Below are positions 24,788 to 34,205 of a stretch of 64,000 nucleotides of DNA, one piece after another (the stretch's first letter is position 1; the number at the start of each line of letters is the position of its first letter). Origin of the DNA: Gemmatimonadota bacterium (GTDB lineage Bacteria > Gemmatimonadota > Gemmatimonadetes > Gemmatimonadales > GWC2-71-9); contig JAOTVV010000001.1 of the NCBI GenBank assembly GCA_029863245.1, forward strand, positions 62,001 through 126,000. The letters are read 5' to 3'. A program made the position numbers and the translations under genes. The notes under the pieces are model-generated. The model searched no databases, had not been told where the DNA came from, and worked only from the letters and a program-made list of their open reading frames with translations.

Positions 24788-27751
24788 GTGGCCGACTCCC
24801 TGAAGCGACTGCAAGCGGCGCTGGCCGACCGCTACGCAGTGGAACACGAAGTGGGCAGCGGTGGCATGGCCACCGTGTACCTCGCCCAGGACCTGCGTCA
24901 CGATCGACCGGTGGCCATCAAGGTCCTGCTGCCGCAGCTCGCAGCGGCGCTGGGTCCGGAACGGTTCCTTCGCGAGATCAAGACCACGGCCCGCCTCCAC
25001 CATCCCCACATTCTCGCGCTGCACGACTCCGGTGAGGCCGACGGGTTCCTGTACTACGTGATGCCGTTCGTAGAGGGCGAGTCGCTCCGCGACCGAATGA
25101 CCCGCGAGGGCCAGCTGCCTCTGGACGAAGCGCTCCTGATCACGCGGGAGGTCGCCGATGCACTGAGCTACGCGCACAGCATGGGCATCGTGCACCGCGA
25201 CATCAAGCCGGAGAACATCCTTCTGGAGTCGGGCCATGCCATGGTCGCCGACTTCGGGATCTCCCGCGCCATCTCGGAGGGCGGTGGAAAGCGGCTCACC
25301 CAATTCGGCCTGGCCATCGGCACACCGGCGTACATGAGTCCGGAGCAGGCGAGCGGTGAGGCACGCATCGACGGACGAAGCGATGTCTACTCGCTGGCCT
25401 GCGTACTGTACGAAATGCTGTCCGGCGAGCCACCCCACACCGGACCCACACCTCAGGCCATTCTCGCCCGGCAGCTGACCGATGAAGTGCGTTCCCTCAC
25501 GGCGGTGCGTTCCTCGGTCGCACCCGCGCTGGAAACGGCCATCCGCCGAGCGTTGGCGGCCGCCCCCGCCGACCGGTTCGCGACCGCCACGGAGTTCCAG
25601 GCGGCCTTGCTTGCCGAATCCTCCGCAGTGCGGCGCTCGATGCGGGCGCTCCGCGTGGTCCGAAAGCGGACGGCGCGGGTGGCGCTCATCGCGGTGGGCC
25701 TTGGCGCACTCCTGATCGGCGCGGTCTTGGTGCGGGGGGTCCTTGTCCGGGAGGCACAGGCCGGCGAGCGCCCGGTGACACTGGCCGTGTTCCCGTTCCG
25801 GGCGTCGGGAACCGACGCCGGCGCCTTGGGCGAGGGCGCGGCCGACCTGCTGGCAGCCGCTCTCGACGGCACGGTGGGGATGACGGTGGCCGACCCGGCC
25901 GGCCTCTGGCGCTCGTTGCGGCGGTCCAAGAGCGCGCCCCTGGATGCTCCGGAGCTCGCCCAGGCACTCGAGCTGGGACGCCGAATCGCCGCACCGTACT
26001 TCTTGCTCGGCTCGATCACGTCACTCGGCGGGCAAGTGAGTGCGAGCGTCAGGATCTACGACACCACCGGAACCGTCGTGGCGACGGTCGACGCGTCGGC
26101 GCCGGCCGAGAGCCTCTCCTACGCGGTCAACCGCCTGGCCATCGAAGTCGTCGCCAATCTGTGGAAGCGAGATACCCTGCCAACAGTGCCGGTCATCGAG
26201 AGCTTCGCCACGACCTCGATCGACGCGCTCCAGGCGTATCTGGAGGCCAAGAGCCTCAAGCGGCGGGGGCTGTTCCGTGAGGCAGAGCAGTCGGCGCAAC
26301 GCGCCGTCGAGCTCGACTCGACGTTCGCGCTCGCCCAGATGGAGTTGTTCGAGATCCGCGCCATGGTGCTGTTCCTGGACGCGCAGCCGTATGTGGGCCT
26401 CACGCCCATCATCGAAACGGCGATGCGCCACCGGGGGCGGCTCACGACGCGCAATCGCCTTCGGGTGGAAGCCGCGCGTGCGATGGACGCGACCGACGGG
26501 GTCCGGGCCGCTGCGCTGTACGAGCGGATTCTGGAGATCGATTCGCTCGATGTGGACGCCGCACACGGATTGGCCTTCGCCTTTCTGCGCGACGGCTGGC
26601 AAATGGAGAAGGGGCTGGACGACGTGATCGATGCCTACCACCGAGCCGCACGCATCGACTCGTCATCGATCGGCGCCCACGCCCAGCTCGCATGGTTGGG
26701 GATGCTCACGAATGACAACGAGACCGTGCGGGCCGCCGTGGGGCGACTCCGGACACTCGACACGCTGAGCCCTTTCGTGCAGGGTCGGCTCGGGACGATT
26801 CGGGTGCTCCAGGCACCCGCGGCCGACCGCGACCGACTGCTGCGAACGCTGGCCGCGACTTCGGCACCCACGGTGTTCACGGCACTGCGCGATCTCCGCA
26901 CCATGCGGCCGCAACTCGCCGCACGGTTTGTCGACCTGCTGCTGGACGATACGATGCCGGTGTTCCACCAACGGACCGGTGAGGGGGCACGCGCCCAGCT
27001 GTGGCTCGCCCAAGGGAAAGTGATGGCGGCCGACTCCCTGATCCGCGCCGGGCTGCTCGACCGGGTCCGGCCGACGGTGAATCGGTTCGTGATTGCCGCT
27101 ACGCTGCTCGGCGTGGGCGAGCAGGGCGCCGCAGGGCGCGCGGCCCGCGAGCTTGCCGCCTTCGCCCCACCCGACTCGCTGGCCGCCTATCTGAATACGA
27201 AGCCCGAGGTGTGGGCCACGGGCTGGGCGGTCGGGGCCTACCATGCGTCCATCGGCGATACCGCACGCGCACGCGTGTGGCAGCGCGCCCTGGCGGCTCT
27301 GCCACGAGGCGACACCCCCTGGGATTGGACGGGATCGCTGACGGCCGATCTCGAGGCCCGGATCGCCGTGCGCCGCGGCGATCTCCAACGCGCCCAGATC
27401 GAGGCGGCCCGCGCATACGATCTGTGGACCATCCACTCGGGGTATGTCGGCGAAGCGGATCCGGAACCCGCGCTCCGCTTCCATCTGGGCCAGATTCTCC
27501 GCCAGGCCGGCGCCTCCGATCGGGCGGCCGCACTCTTTCGATCGTTTGCGCCGCCACACACGTGGATAGGGTTCTATACCGCGCGCGGCGCCATCGAAGC
27601 CGCGGAGATCGCCGAGGCCGAGGGGCATCGCGAGGAGGCCGTGTTCTATTACCGGATGGCCGAACGTCTGTGGGAAGCGGGTGAGCCGGCCATCGTCGGC
27701 CCGTGGCTCACGAGGGTGCGGGATGGATTAGCCCGACTGGGGGCAGGCTAG
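24788..27751 (+). CDS. Ser/Thr protein kinase with membrane span and TPR sensor domain
   Basis: A 987-residue Hanks-type kinase. The kinase domain (residues 15-280) has the G-loop GSGGMATV at 23-30, Lys45, Glu63, HRDIKPEN with catalytic Asp138, and DFG at Asp155, so it should be active. A trans-membrane helix follows at about 298-320, then a TolB-N/FlgO-like module (LAVFPFRASG) and about 500 residues of TPR-like helices. The GTG start is followed by ADSLKRLQAAL, a common opening in such kinases. No substrate gene is evident. The tail architecture matches that of the BTAD regulator at 9872-12700. A TACTCTTTCG run 25-33 bases upstream may be its promoter. Confidence 0.9.
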   Translation: MADSLKRLQAALADRYAVEHEVGSGGMATVYLAQDLRHDRPVAIKVLLPQLAAALGPERFLREIKTTARLHHPHILALHDSGEADGFLYYVMPFVEGESLRDRMTREGQLPLDEALLITREVADALSYAHSMGIVHRDIKPENILLESGHAMVADFGISRAISEGGGKRLTQFGLAIGTPAYMSPEQASGEARIDGRSDVYSLACVLYEMLSGEPPHTGPTPQAILARQLTDEVRSLTAVRSSVAPALETAIRRALAAAPADRFATATEFQAALLAESSAVRRSMRALRVVRKRTARVALIAVGLGALLIGAVLVRGVLVREAQAGERPVTLAVFPFRASGTDAGALGEGAADLLAAALDGTVGMTVADPAGLWRSLRRSKSAPLDAPELAQALELGRRIAAPYFLLGSITSLGGQVSASVRIYDTTGTVVATVDASAPAESLSYAVNRLAIEVVANLWKRDTLPTVPVIESFATTSIDALQAYLEAKSLKRRGLFREAEQSAQRAVELDSTFALAQMELFEIRAMVLFLDAQPYVGLTPIIETAMRHRGRLTTRNRLRVEAARAMDATDGVRAAALYERILEIDSLDVDAAHGLAFAFLRDGWQMEKGLDDVIDAYHRAARIDSSSIGAHAQLAWLGMLTNDNETVRAAVGRLRTLDTLSPFVQGRLGTIRVLQAPAADRDRLLRTLAATSAPTVFTALRDLRTMRPQLAARFVDLLLDDTMPVFHQRTGEGARAQLWLAQGKVMAADSLIRAGLLDRVRPTVNRFVIAATLLGVGEQGAAGRAARELAAFAPPDSLAAYLNTKPEVWATGWAVGAYHASIGDTARARVWQRALAALPRGDTPWDWTGSLTADLEARIAVRRGDLQRAQIEAARAYDLWTIHSGYVGEADPEPALRFHLGQILRQAGASDRAAALFRSFAPPHTWIGFYTARGAIEAAEIAEAEGHREEAVFYYRMAERLWEAGEPAIVGPWLTRVRDGLARLGAG

Positions 27752-28071
27752 GCCCGTTGCGAGGCCCGCGCCGTGTCGAAGGCGGGTCGGGACGTGATCG
27801 GTGCGGGCGGGACCGACCCGGGATCGGGACGAATGCCGGTGGCAACGCGGCGGCAGGCCGGGCACTCGACCGTTAGCTCGCTCACCCGCCATTCCGCATG
27901 CGGCGGCCGCGACCGAAATTCGCGCACCTCCGACTTCACACCGTCCACCCGTCCCGCCCTGCTCGCCACAACCCGCATCACCACACTGTCTCGCGGGCAT
28001 CGGATCAACGAGAGATCGCGGCCCGCTTGGCGCGCGATCTTCTCCAATCCCAACGGCGTGTAGTCCGCCAT
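27748..28071 (-). CDS. Small hypothetical protein with a possible zinc ribbon
   Basis: A 107-residue product beginning MADYTPLGLEKIARQAG. One cysteine stands at IRCPRDS and two more in ECPACRR about 45 residues later, which could bind zinc in a ribbon, although a fourth ligand is not obvious. The tail is Pro-rich. It converges with the kinase gene and overlaps its stop by a few bases. An ATG seven codons earlier (28092) is possible. No family was recognised. Confidence 0.5.
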   Translation of the reverse strand: MADYTPLGLEKIARQAGRDLSLIRCPRDSVVMRVVASRAGRVDGVKSEVREFRSRPPHAEWRVSELTVECPACRRVATGIRPDPGSVPPAPITSRPAFDTARASQRA

Positions 28072-28475
28072 CGACGGCCTTCCGATTTTCAAACCTGCCA
28101 GTGAGGTGGCCGGAGGGAGGGATCAGGTCACCTAGGAAGTGGCTCAAACTACCGCAGCGCTGGCTCGACGCAAGCGCCGTTCTTTCTTCGGATCGCAGTG
28201 GTCGTGTGCGACGACTGTGGAGATCCATTGTGCCGGAGGATGGCGCACGGCATGAGGTTTCCACGCCATGTGGAATTGTGGACAGCAGGTTTCCTCACTC
28301 CGTGCACAGTGAGGCGTTGTCTGGGAGTCACCGCCATGCGCTGTGGGACCGGTGCCGTCCCTTGCGCGTCCTATCGGGGATCCACATATCCAACGCAGCG
28401 ACCTCGTGGGGCGGCAGCTTCATGTCCGTCCGGGGTCCAATGGACATCCAGTCTGCACCGCCCGGAGAGCGACCG
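28072..28475. other. 404-base intergenic region with no supported gene
   Basis: It lies between the diverging small hypothetical and VOC genes. It is somewhat less GC-rich than its surroundings and has several short cysteine-rich frames that look non-coding. I see no transposase remnant, terminal repeat or tRNA. GGAGA stands just upstream of the VOC start. Confidence 0.4.
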
Positions 28476-28862
28476 ATGAAGAGCAAACCTCGAGTCGGCA
28501 CGATTGCCTGGACCGACCTCACCGTGCCGGATGCGGATACGGTGCGGGATTTCTACGCCAAGGTGGTCGGCTGGCACCCCGAACCCGTCGACATGGGCGG
28601 ATATGACGACTTCAACATGCTTCAGTCTGCTGACGGCGAGCCGATCGCCGGTGTCTGCCACGCACGCGGGCCAAATGCAGATCTCCCTCCGCAGTGGCTC
28701 AACTACATCGTCGTCGCCGATCTGGACGAGAGCATCCGGATGTGTCGGAGTCTCGGGGGCTCGGTAATCGCGGGGCCGAAAGCCATGGACGCCGCGAGCC
28801 GCTACTGCGTTATCCGTGACCCCGCCGGGGCGGTGGTGGCGCTGTTCGCGACGACCCGGTGA
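28476..28862 (+). CDS. VOC (glyoxalase/bleomycin-resistance fold) protein
   Basis: A 128-residue single VOC repeat pair. It opens with KPRVGTIAWTDLTVPDAD, then a VRDFYAKVVGWHPEPVDMG block and ends PAGAVVALFATTR, which is the strand order of the CatB-like VOC family often annotated as glyoxalase-like. These proteins bind a metal with His/Glu residues; the ligands and substrate are not certain. ATG 28476 was taken because GGAGA precedes it and the domain begins there; the open frame upstream is unsupported. Confidence 0.8.
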   Translation: MKSKPRVGTIAWTDLTVPDADTVRDFYAKVVGWHPEPVDMGGYDDFNMLQSADGEPIAGVCHARGPNADLPPQWLNYIVVADLDESIRMCRSLGGSVIAGPKAMDAASRYCVIRDPAGAVVALFATTR

Positions 28863-28988
28863 GGGCGATGCCGCTATGTCGGCGGCCGACCCACTGCTGA
28901 ACCGGGCTCCGGGGAACGATTTGTTCGACTAGCCGGCCACCGCCCGCACCCACCTGCGGTGAATCCCACTAGATTGCCCACGGCACGC

Positions 28989-29012
28989 GGCCTCGACCAC
29001 GGCATCGAGGCC
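28989..29012. terminator. Possible hairpin after the VOC gene
   Basis: GGCCTCGA, an eight-base loop, then TCGAGGCC: an exact 8-bp stem 127 bases after the VOC stop. There is no T-run, so the terminator role is uncertain. Confidence 0.3.
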
Positions 29013-29097
29013 GTTCGCAAATCGACGGGAATGTTGTCGCGTCTCGATGCGCCACCGATACGCGTCCACCCATACCGGACTACGGAGGGTTGAGCGA

Positions 29098-29382
29098 ATG
29101 GTCACGCGACCGAGTCTCTTGCAGGCTGCTGCCATCGAGACCCGGGCACCCGAGGCGGAGTTCGATGCTCTGTTTCGCGAGCAGCGCGAGATCGAGCGGG
29201 TAATGCTCGGATCGATGCCGTACAGTGGCATGGTCGGCGCGTTCGAGGGTGCATCGTACGAGCCGCGCGGGCTATACCGGCCCGAGATCGACTGCATCAT
29301 GTTCTCGCGCAACATGACCCGGTTCTGTCGGGTCTGTCAGCGCGCGCTCGAACAAATCATCGACCTCTACGCCGGGGACTGA
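29098..29382 (+). pseudogene. C-terminal remnant of an M64 (IgA peptidase-type) metallopeptidase
   Basis: The 94-residue frame ends with VGAFEGASYEPRGLYRPEID and FCRVCQRALEQIIDLY. These match the end of peptidase-M64 proteins, including the FxGA and two-cysteine tail blocks. The upstream catalytic region, with its HExxH zinc site, is absent: no frame in the preceding 230 bases carries it. A GGAGG stands about ten bases before the ATG, so the remnant may still be translated. It is followed six bases later by the CopD-like gene. The alternative is a genuine small protein reusing only the tail fold. Confidence 0.65.
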
Positions 29383-29388
29383 CCACCC

Positions 29389-29835
29389 ATGGACATCAAG
29401 CTCGTCATCCTTGTTCACGTCCTGGGCGCGACCATCTGGACGGGCGGCCATCTCGTCTTGGCCCTCGGAGTGCTCCCCGATGCGCTGAGGCGTCGAGACC
29501 CCTCGTCGGTCGCGGCGTTCGAGGCGCGTTTCGAACGGCTGGGCATCCCCGCACTGCTGGTGCAGATCGCCTCCGGACTCTGGCTGGCACACCGATATCT
29601 GCCCGACCCGGCCCGGTGGTTCGCCTTCGACTCGTCGCTCGCGGCCCACATCGGGGCGAAACTCATCCTCCTGGCGCTGACCCTCGCCCTCGCGGTGCAC
29701 GCCAGGGTGCGATTGGTGCCACGTCTGGGACCCGAGAATCTCAACACCCTGGCCTACCACATCATTGCCGTCACGGTGCTTGCGGTCCTCTTGGTGGTCA
29801 TGGGTGTCGGCATCCGAGCGGGCGGTTGGATCTGA
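29389..29835 (+). CDS. CopD-like four-helix membrane protein
   Basis: A 148-residue integral membrane protein with four predicted helices. The first contains LVILVHVLGATIWTGGHLV, the histidine and tryptophan pattern of CopD/DUF2269-like proteins, which are linked to copper uptake or haem handling. AYHIIAVTVLAVLLVVMG forms the last helix. The histidines H10, H21 and H124 could bind metal or haem (inference). The gene follows the M64 remnant by six bases. Confidence 0.75.
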   Translation: MDIKLVILVHVLGATIWTGGHLVLALGVLPDALRRRDPSSVAAFEARFERLGIPALLVQIASGLWLAHRYLPDPARWFAFDSSLAAHIGAKLILLALTLALAVHARVRLVPRLGPENLNTLAYHIIAVTVLAVLLVVMGVGIRAGGWI

Positions 29836-29861
29836 GCAGCTCCTGGCGGGTGTGTGTGCGG

Positions 29862-30740
29862 ATGGAGACGCTCACCCTGCGGTGGGTGAGGGATGTGGGG
29901 CGTCGAGCCTCGCTGTGGTCGCTGGTGGTGACACTCGTGATAGCGGCGCTCCCGGCAAGCGGCACGGCCCAGCAAGAGCGGCGGCTCTTCCCAAACGGGG
30001 CATCGCTTCCGCGGACCAAGGCGGGTCCGCTCGAGCCAACACTGGCCGCCCGGCTGATCCTACCGTTTCGCAGTCCGACCCGCTTCGGCAACGTCATCGA
30101 AGGCGAGACCGCGATCGGGGCGTCGGTACCCATCTACCGGATTGCCGGGGACATCGAGCGCGGGACGATCACGGTGGGCGCTGAGGCGGGCGTCGTCGCC
30201 AGGTTCAATCTCGAAACCAAGGAACGGGACATCATCTCCAGCGACTGGGTCTTCGCGCTCCCCGTCGTCCTCAGGCATGGAGGACACTGGCTCCGGGTTC
30301 GGTACTTCCACTTGAGCGCGCACCTGGGCGACGAGTATCTCGAGCGCTTCAACGTGGAGCGCGTTCCCTATTCGCGCGACGCGCTCGAGACCCTCGGCTA
30401 CTGGCACGCCACCAGCTGGCTCGGGATGTACGCTTCCGGCCGCTGGTCCTTCAGGGTGGACCCCCCCGAACACGCTCGTTTCACCGTGCGCGGGGGCGTG
30501 GAGTTCGACGACCCCTCGGCCGACCCACTCCGCTTCTTCATAGCAGCCGACATGGAACTCGATCAGAACGTCGCGTGGCACCCACGCCTCGACGCGCGGG
30601 TCGGGGTGTGGTTGACACCGGCCGGCACCCGGCCAGCCGCACGCATCGAGGCAGGTTTCATCACGGGTACGCCGTACCAGGGGCAGTTTGCCGACGCCCG
30701 GGCCACCGTCCTCACGCTCGGGTTGGCCTTCGGTCTCTGA
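29862..30740 (+). CDS. DUF1207 family secreted or outer-membrane protein
   Basis: A 292-residue protein with an N-terminal signal (hydrophobic LVVTLVIAALPASGTAQ). The mature part shows the DUF1207 pattern: TVGAEAGVVARFNLETKERD, DWVFALPVVLRHGG, then RYFHLSAHLGDEYLERF. These proteins are predicted outer-membrane beta-barrels with no known function. ATG 29862 begins directly before the signal; the overlap with the CopD-like gene of the longer frame is unsupported. It stands 26 bases after the CopD-like gene, probably in one transcript. Confidence 0.8.
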   Translation: METLTLRWVRDVGRRASLWSLVVTLVIAALPASGTAQQERRLFPNGASLPRTKAGPLEPTLAARLILPFRSPTRFGNVIEGETAIGASVPIYRIAGDIERGTITVGAEAGVVARFNLETKERDIISSDWVFALPVVLRHGGHWLRVRYFHLSAHLGDEYLERFNVERVPYSRDALETLGYWHATSWLGMYASGRWSFRVDPPEHARFTVRGGVEFDDPSADPLRFFIAADMELDQNVAWHPRLDARVGVWLTPAGTRPAARIEAGFITGTPYQGQFADARATVLTLGLAFGL

Positions 30741-30787
30741 CGTTCACTGCGGGCCCGAACGCCGTTCCGTCCCTCCGGTCCGCGAGG

Positions 30788-30795
30788 TAGCTTCA
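30788..30795 (+). promoter_or_regulatory. Possible -7 box TAGCTTCA upstream of the VPS10-like gene
   Basis: TAGCTTCA ends 46 bases before the ATG at 30842. That ATG also has a GGGGAGGGG Shine-Dalgarno-like run, so this promoter would give a conventional leader. Confidence 0.35.
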
Positions 30796-30841
30796 CGGCA
30801 TTCTCGTGATCCAGAGTACCGGTCTCTTCGGGGAGGGGTAG

Positions 30842-33800
30842 ATGAGAACGCCCGTGACGCTGACCTGCGCGCTCGCCTTCATGGTGATGCTCGCGATTCC
30901 GACGGCCGCACAAGAGTCGGAGGACGACAAGCCGCCGGCGCTGAACTCGGCGCTCGTATCCGGGCTCAAGCTCCGTAACATTGGCCCGGCCCTCATGTCG
31001 GGTCGGATCGTGGAGATCGCGGTCGACCCGGTGAAGCGCAGCACCTGGTATCTGGCCGTCGCATCGGGTGGCGTCTGGAAGACCACGAATGCCGGCGTCA
31101 CATGGGAGCCGATCTTCGACAAGCAGACCGCCTATTCCGTAGGGACGGTCGTTGTCGATCCCAACGATCACCTGACCGTGTGGGTCGGGACGGGTGAGAA
31201 CAACAGCCAGCGGAGCGTGGGGTACGGCGACGGCGTGTACAAGTCGGTCGATGGCGGCGCCAGTTTCGCGAACGTGGGGCTCAAGGCCTCCGAGCACATA
31301 GCCCGAATCCTTATCGATCCGCGCAATTCCAAAGTCGTGTACGTCGCCTCACAGGGGCCGCTCTGGGCTCCCGGCGGGGATCGGGGCCTCTACAAGACAG
31401 CCGATGGCGGCAAGACGTGGGACAAGGTGCTGGAAATCGATGAGCACACCGGGGTGAGCGACGTGGTGTTCCACCCTACGAACCCCGATGTGCTCTATGC
31501 CTCGGCGTACCAGCGGCGGCGTCACGTGTGGACCCTCATCAACGGCGGGCCGGGATCGGGTATCCACAAATCGACCGACGCCGGCGCGACCTGGAAGAAG
31601 ATCAACCGGGGACTGCCGAGCGGGGACAAGGGTCGCATCGGTCTCGCCATCTCCTCCCAAAACCCCGATGTGGTCTACGCGATCGTGGAAGCGGCCGGCG
31701 ATGCCGGTGGGTTCTTCCGATCCGAGGACGGGGGCGAGCACTGGAAGCGGCAGAGCCGGTATGTGAGCGGCAGTCCGCAGTACTACCAGGAGATCTACGC
31801 GGATCCGCACAAGTTCGACCGGATCTACTCCCTGGACACGTACATGATGGTGTCCGAGGACGGCGGCAAGACGTTCGAGCGACTGGGAGAGCAGTGGAAG
31901 CACGTCGACAACCACGCCCTCTACGTCGACCCCGACGATCCCGACCACCTGATCATCGGCTGCGACGGGGGGCTGTATGAGACGTTCGACCGCGGGCAGA
32001 GCTACCGGTTCTTCCCCAATCTTCCCCTCACGCAGTTCTACAAGGTGGCCGTGGACAATGCGTCACCGTTCTACAACGTCTACGGCGGCACACAGGACAA
32101 CAACACCCAGGGCGGACCGTCGCGTACCGACAACGTTCACGGCATTCGGAACAGCGACTGGTTCATCACGGTCGGTGGCGACGGATTCGACGCAGCCGTA
32201 GACCCGGAGGACGAGAACATCGTCTACTCCCAATGGCAGTACGGCGGGTTGGTCCGCTTCGACCGCCGCACCGGCGAAGAGATCGACATCCGCCCCCAGG
32301 AGGCGAAGGAGGGACCGCCGCTCAGGTGGAACTGGGACTCGGCGCTCTTGATCAGCCCGCACGCCCATACCCGGATCTATTTCGCCGCACAGATTCTCTT
32401 CCGCAGCGACGACCGTGGCGACACGTGGCGTGCAGTCAGTCCGGATCTCACCCGAAACATGGATCGGAATCGTCTGCCGGTGATGGGGCGGGTGTGGGGC
32501 GTCGACGCCGTGGCCAAGAACGCATCCACGTCGTTCTACGGCACCATCGTTGCGCTCACCGAGTCCCCGAGCGTGGAGGGGCTGCTCTACGCCGGCACCG
32601 ACGACGGACTGATTCAGGTCACTGAAGACGGGGGCCAGACCTGGCGCAAGATCGACGGAGTCAGAGGCGTGCCAGAGATGACGTACGTCAACGACCTGGA
32701 GGCCTCGCTCCACGATCCCAACACGGCATTCGCGGTCTTCAACAACCACAAGCGCGGCGATTTCAAGCCGTACGTCTTCAAGAGCGTGGACCGGGGCCGC
32801 TCGTGGACATCCATCACCGGCGACCTGCCAGAGCGCGGCTCCACGTACACAGTCGTGCAGGACCATGTGAACCCGAACCTGCTCTTCGTCGGCACCGAGT
32901 TCGGCGTCTTCTTCACGGTCGACGGCGGCGCCAAGTGGATTCAACTGAAGGGCGGGATGCCGACCATCGCTATCAGGGAGCTGGAGATCCAGCGGCGAGA
33001 GAACGACCTCGTCGCCGCGTCGTTCGGGCGGGGGTTCTTCGTCCTTGACGACTACACGCCGCTCCGGGAGGTGAGCGACGCCCTGCTGCAGCAGACGGCC
33101 AAGATCTTCCCGGTCAAGACGGCCCAGTGGTACGCCCAGGCCAATCCACTGGGCGGCGGAGAGAAGGCATCACAGGGTGCCGACTTCTTCACCGCACCCA
33201 ACCCGCCATACGGCGCGACGTTCACGTACTACCGCAAGGAGCCCCTCAAGACCCGCAAGGCGGAGCGGCAGGCGCAGGAGGCCAAGCTGGTCAAGGAGTC
33301 GAAGGACGTCTTCTACCCGAGCTGGGACGACCTGCGAGCGGAAGACCGAGAGGAAAAGCCCGCGGTTACCCTCACCATTCGCGATCAGGATGACGCCGTG
33401 GTCCGTCGCATTGAGGGCTCCACGGCAGCCGGGATTCATCGCGCCACCTGGGATCTCCGATACCCGGGATTCACCACCCAGCGGAGTGGCCGCGGAGGGC
33501 GCGGGCCGATGGCCGTCCCGGGCCGCTACACGGTGAGCGTCGAGCAGTGGGTGGACGGTGCCGTGAGCGAGCTGGCGCCCCCGACGCCGTTCGAGGTGGA
33601 GCCGCTGGGGCTGGGCTCACTTCCGGCGCCGGACCGGGCGGCCGTGCTGGCCTTCCAGCAGCAGACTGGTGCCCTACAGCGGGCCGTGATGGGCACGAAC
33701 GCCGCTGCGTCGGAGGCGGCGGATCGGTTGAGCGGACTGAAAGAAGCCGTGGAGTCGTGGCCAGGCGCGGATCCAGCGCTCAGAATGGAGGCCCGCACGC

Positions 33801-34108
33801 TGGAGCTCCGGCTCATGGACCTGCGGGAGAAACTGACCGGTGACCAGACCAGAGCCGACCGCAACGAGCCGGAGATGCCCGGTCTGATGCGTCGGCTTCA
33901 GGGGGTCATCGGGGGTCACTGGTCCACGACGTACGGCCCGACCGCGACCCATCGACGCAACTACGAGATCGCCGCGGAGGAATTCGGTGCGATCTATGAC
34001 CAGCTCAAGCAGGTGATCGAGGTCGCGCTCCCGGCACTCGAGCAGCGGATCGAGGCCACGGGAGCGCCAATCGAACTCAAGTATCGGCTGCCCGTCTGGC
34101 GACCGTAG
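30842..34108 (+). CDS. Secreted sortilin/VPS10-like beta-propeller protein
   Basis: A 1088-residue exported protein (signal MVMLAIPTAAQ). It contains many BNR/Asp-box turns of the type SxDGGxTW (for example KSVDGGASFANV, KTADGGKTWDKV, TEDGGQTWRKI) that build a VPS10/sialidase-type ten-blade propeller over residues 40-760. A C-terminal region with a coiled-coil-like helix pair follows. The group is usually annotated as a glycosyl hydrolase, but no catalytic residues are recognised, so binding or export partner roles are equally possible. A Shine-Dalgarno run precedes ATG 30842. It is transcribed alone and followed by a strong hairpin. Confidence 0.88.
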   Translation: MRTPVTLTCALAFMVMLAIPTAAQESEDDKPPALNSALVSGLKLRNIGPALMSGRIVEIAVDPVKRSTWYLAVASGGVWKTTNAGVTWEPIFDKQTAYSVGTVVVDPNDHLTVWVGTGENNSQRSVGYGDGVYKSVDGGASFANVGLKASEHIARILIDPRNSKVVYVASQGPLWAPGGDRGLYKTADGGKTWDKVLEIDEHTGVSDVVFHPTNPDVLYASAYQRRRHVWTLINGGPGSGIHKSTDAGATWKKINRGLPSGDKGRIGLAISSQNPDVVYAIVEAAGDAGGFFRSEDGGEHWKRQSRYVSGSPQYYQEIYADPHKFDRIYSLDTYMMVSEDGGKTFERLGEQWKHVDNHALYVDPDDPDHLIIGCDGGLYETFDRGQSYRFFPNLPLTQFYKVAVDNASPFYNVYGGTQDNNTQGGPSRTDNVHGIRNSDWFITVGGDGFDAAVDPEDENIVYSQWQYGGLVRFDRRTGEEIDIRPQEAKEGPPLRWNWDSALLISPHAHTRIYFAAQILFRSDDRGDTWRAVSPDLTRNMDRNRLPVMGRVWGVDAVAKNASTSFYGTIVALTESPSVEGLLYAGTDDGLIQVTEDGGQTWRKIDGVRGVPEMTYVNDLEASLHDPNTAFAVFNNHKRGDFKPYVFKSVDRGRSWTSITGDLPERGSTYTVVQDHVNPNLLFVGTEFGVFFTVDGGAKWIQLKGGMPTIAIRELEIQRRENDLVAASFGRGFFVLDDYTPLREVSDALLQQTAKIFPVKTAQWYAQANPLGGGEKASQGADFFTAPNPPYGATFTYYRKEPLKTRKAERQAQEAKLVKESKDVFYPSWDDLRAEDREEKPAVTLTIRDQDDAVVRRIEGSTAAGIHRATWDLRYPGFTTQRSGRGGRGPMAVPGRYTVSVEQWVDGAVSELAPPTPFEVEPLGLGSLPAPDRAAVLAFQQQTGALQRAVMGTNAAASEAADRLSGLKEAVESWPGADPALRMEARTLELRLMDLREKLTGDQTRADRNEPEMPGLMRRLQGVIGGHWSTTYGPTATHRRNYEIAAEEFGAIYDQLKQVIEVALPALEQRIEATGAPIELKYRLPVWRP

Positions 34109-34129
34109 CCGCCCCCACCCTACGGCCGC

Positions 34130-34163
34130 GACGCGGTGGCGGCTCTCCGGCCGCCACCGCGTC
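34130..34163. terminator. Hairpin terminator after the VPS10-like gene
   Basis: GACGCGGTGGCGGC (34130-34143), loop TCTCCG, and its exact complement (34150-34163): a perfect 14-bp GC-rich stem 21 bases after the stop. No T-run follows, as is usual in very GC-rich genomes. Confidence 0.65.
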
Positions 34164-34205
34164 TGCCGGTCGCGCACGATCGAAGAGCGATCACGAGAAC
34201 GAACG

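Noticed and set aside
28140-28470. Possible decayed transposase or cysteine-rich protein frames
   Set aside because: The frames have no transposase motif, and no terminal inverted repeats or target-site duplications flank the stretch.
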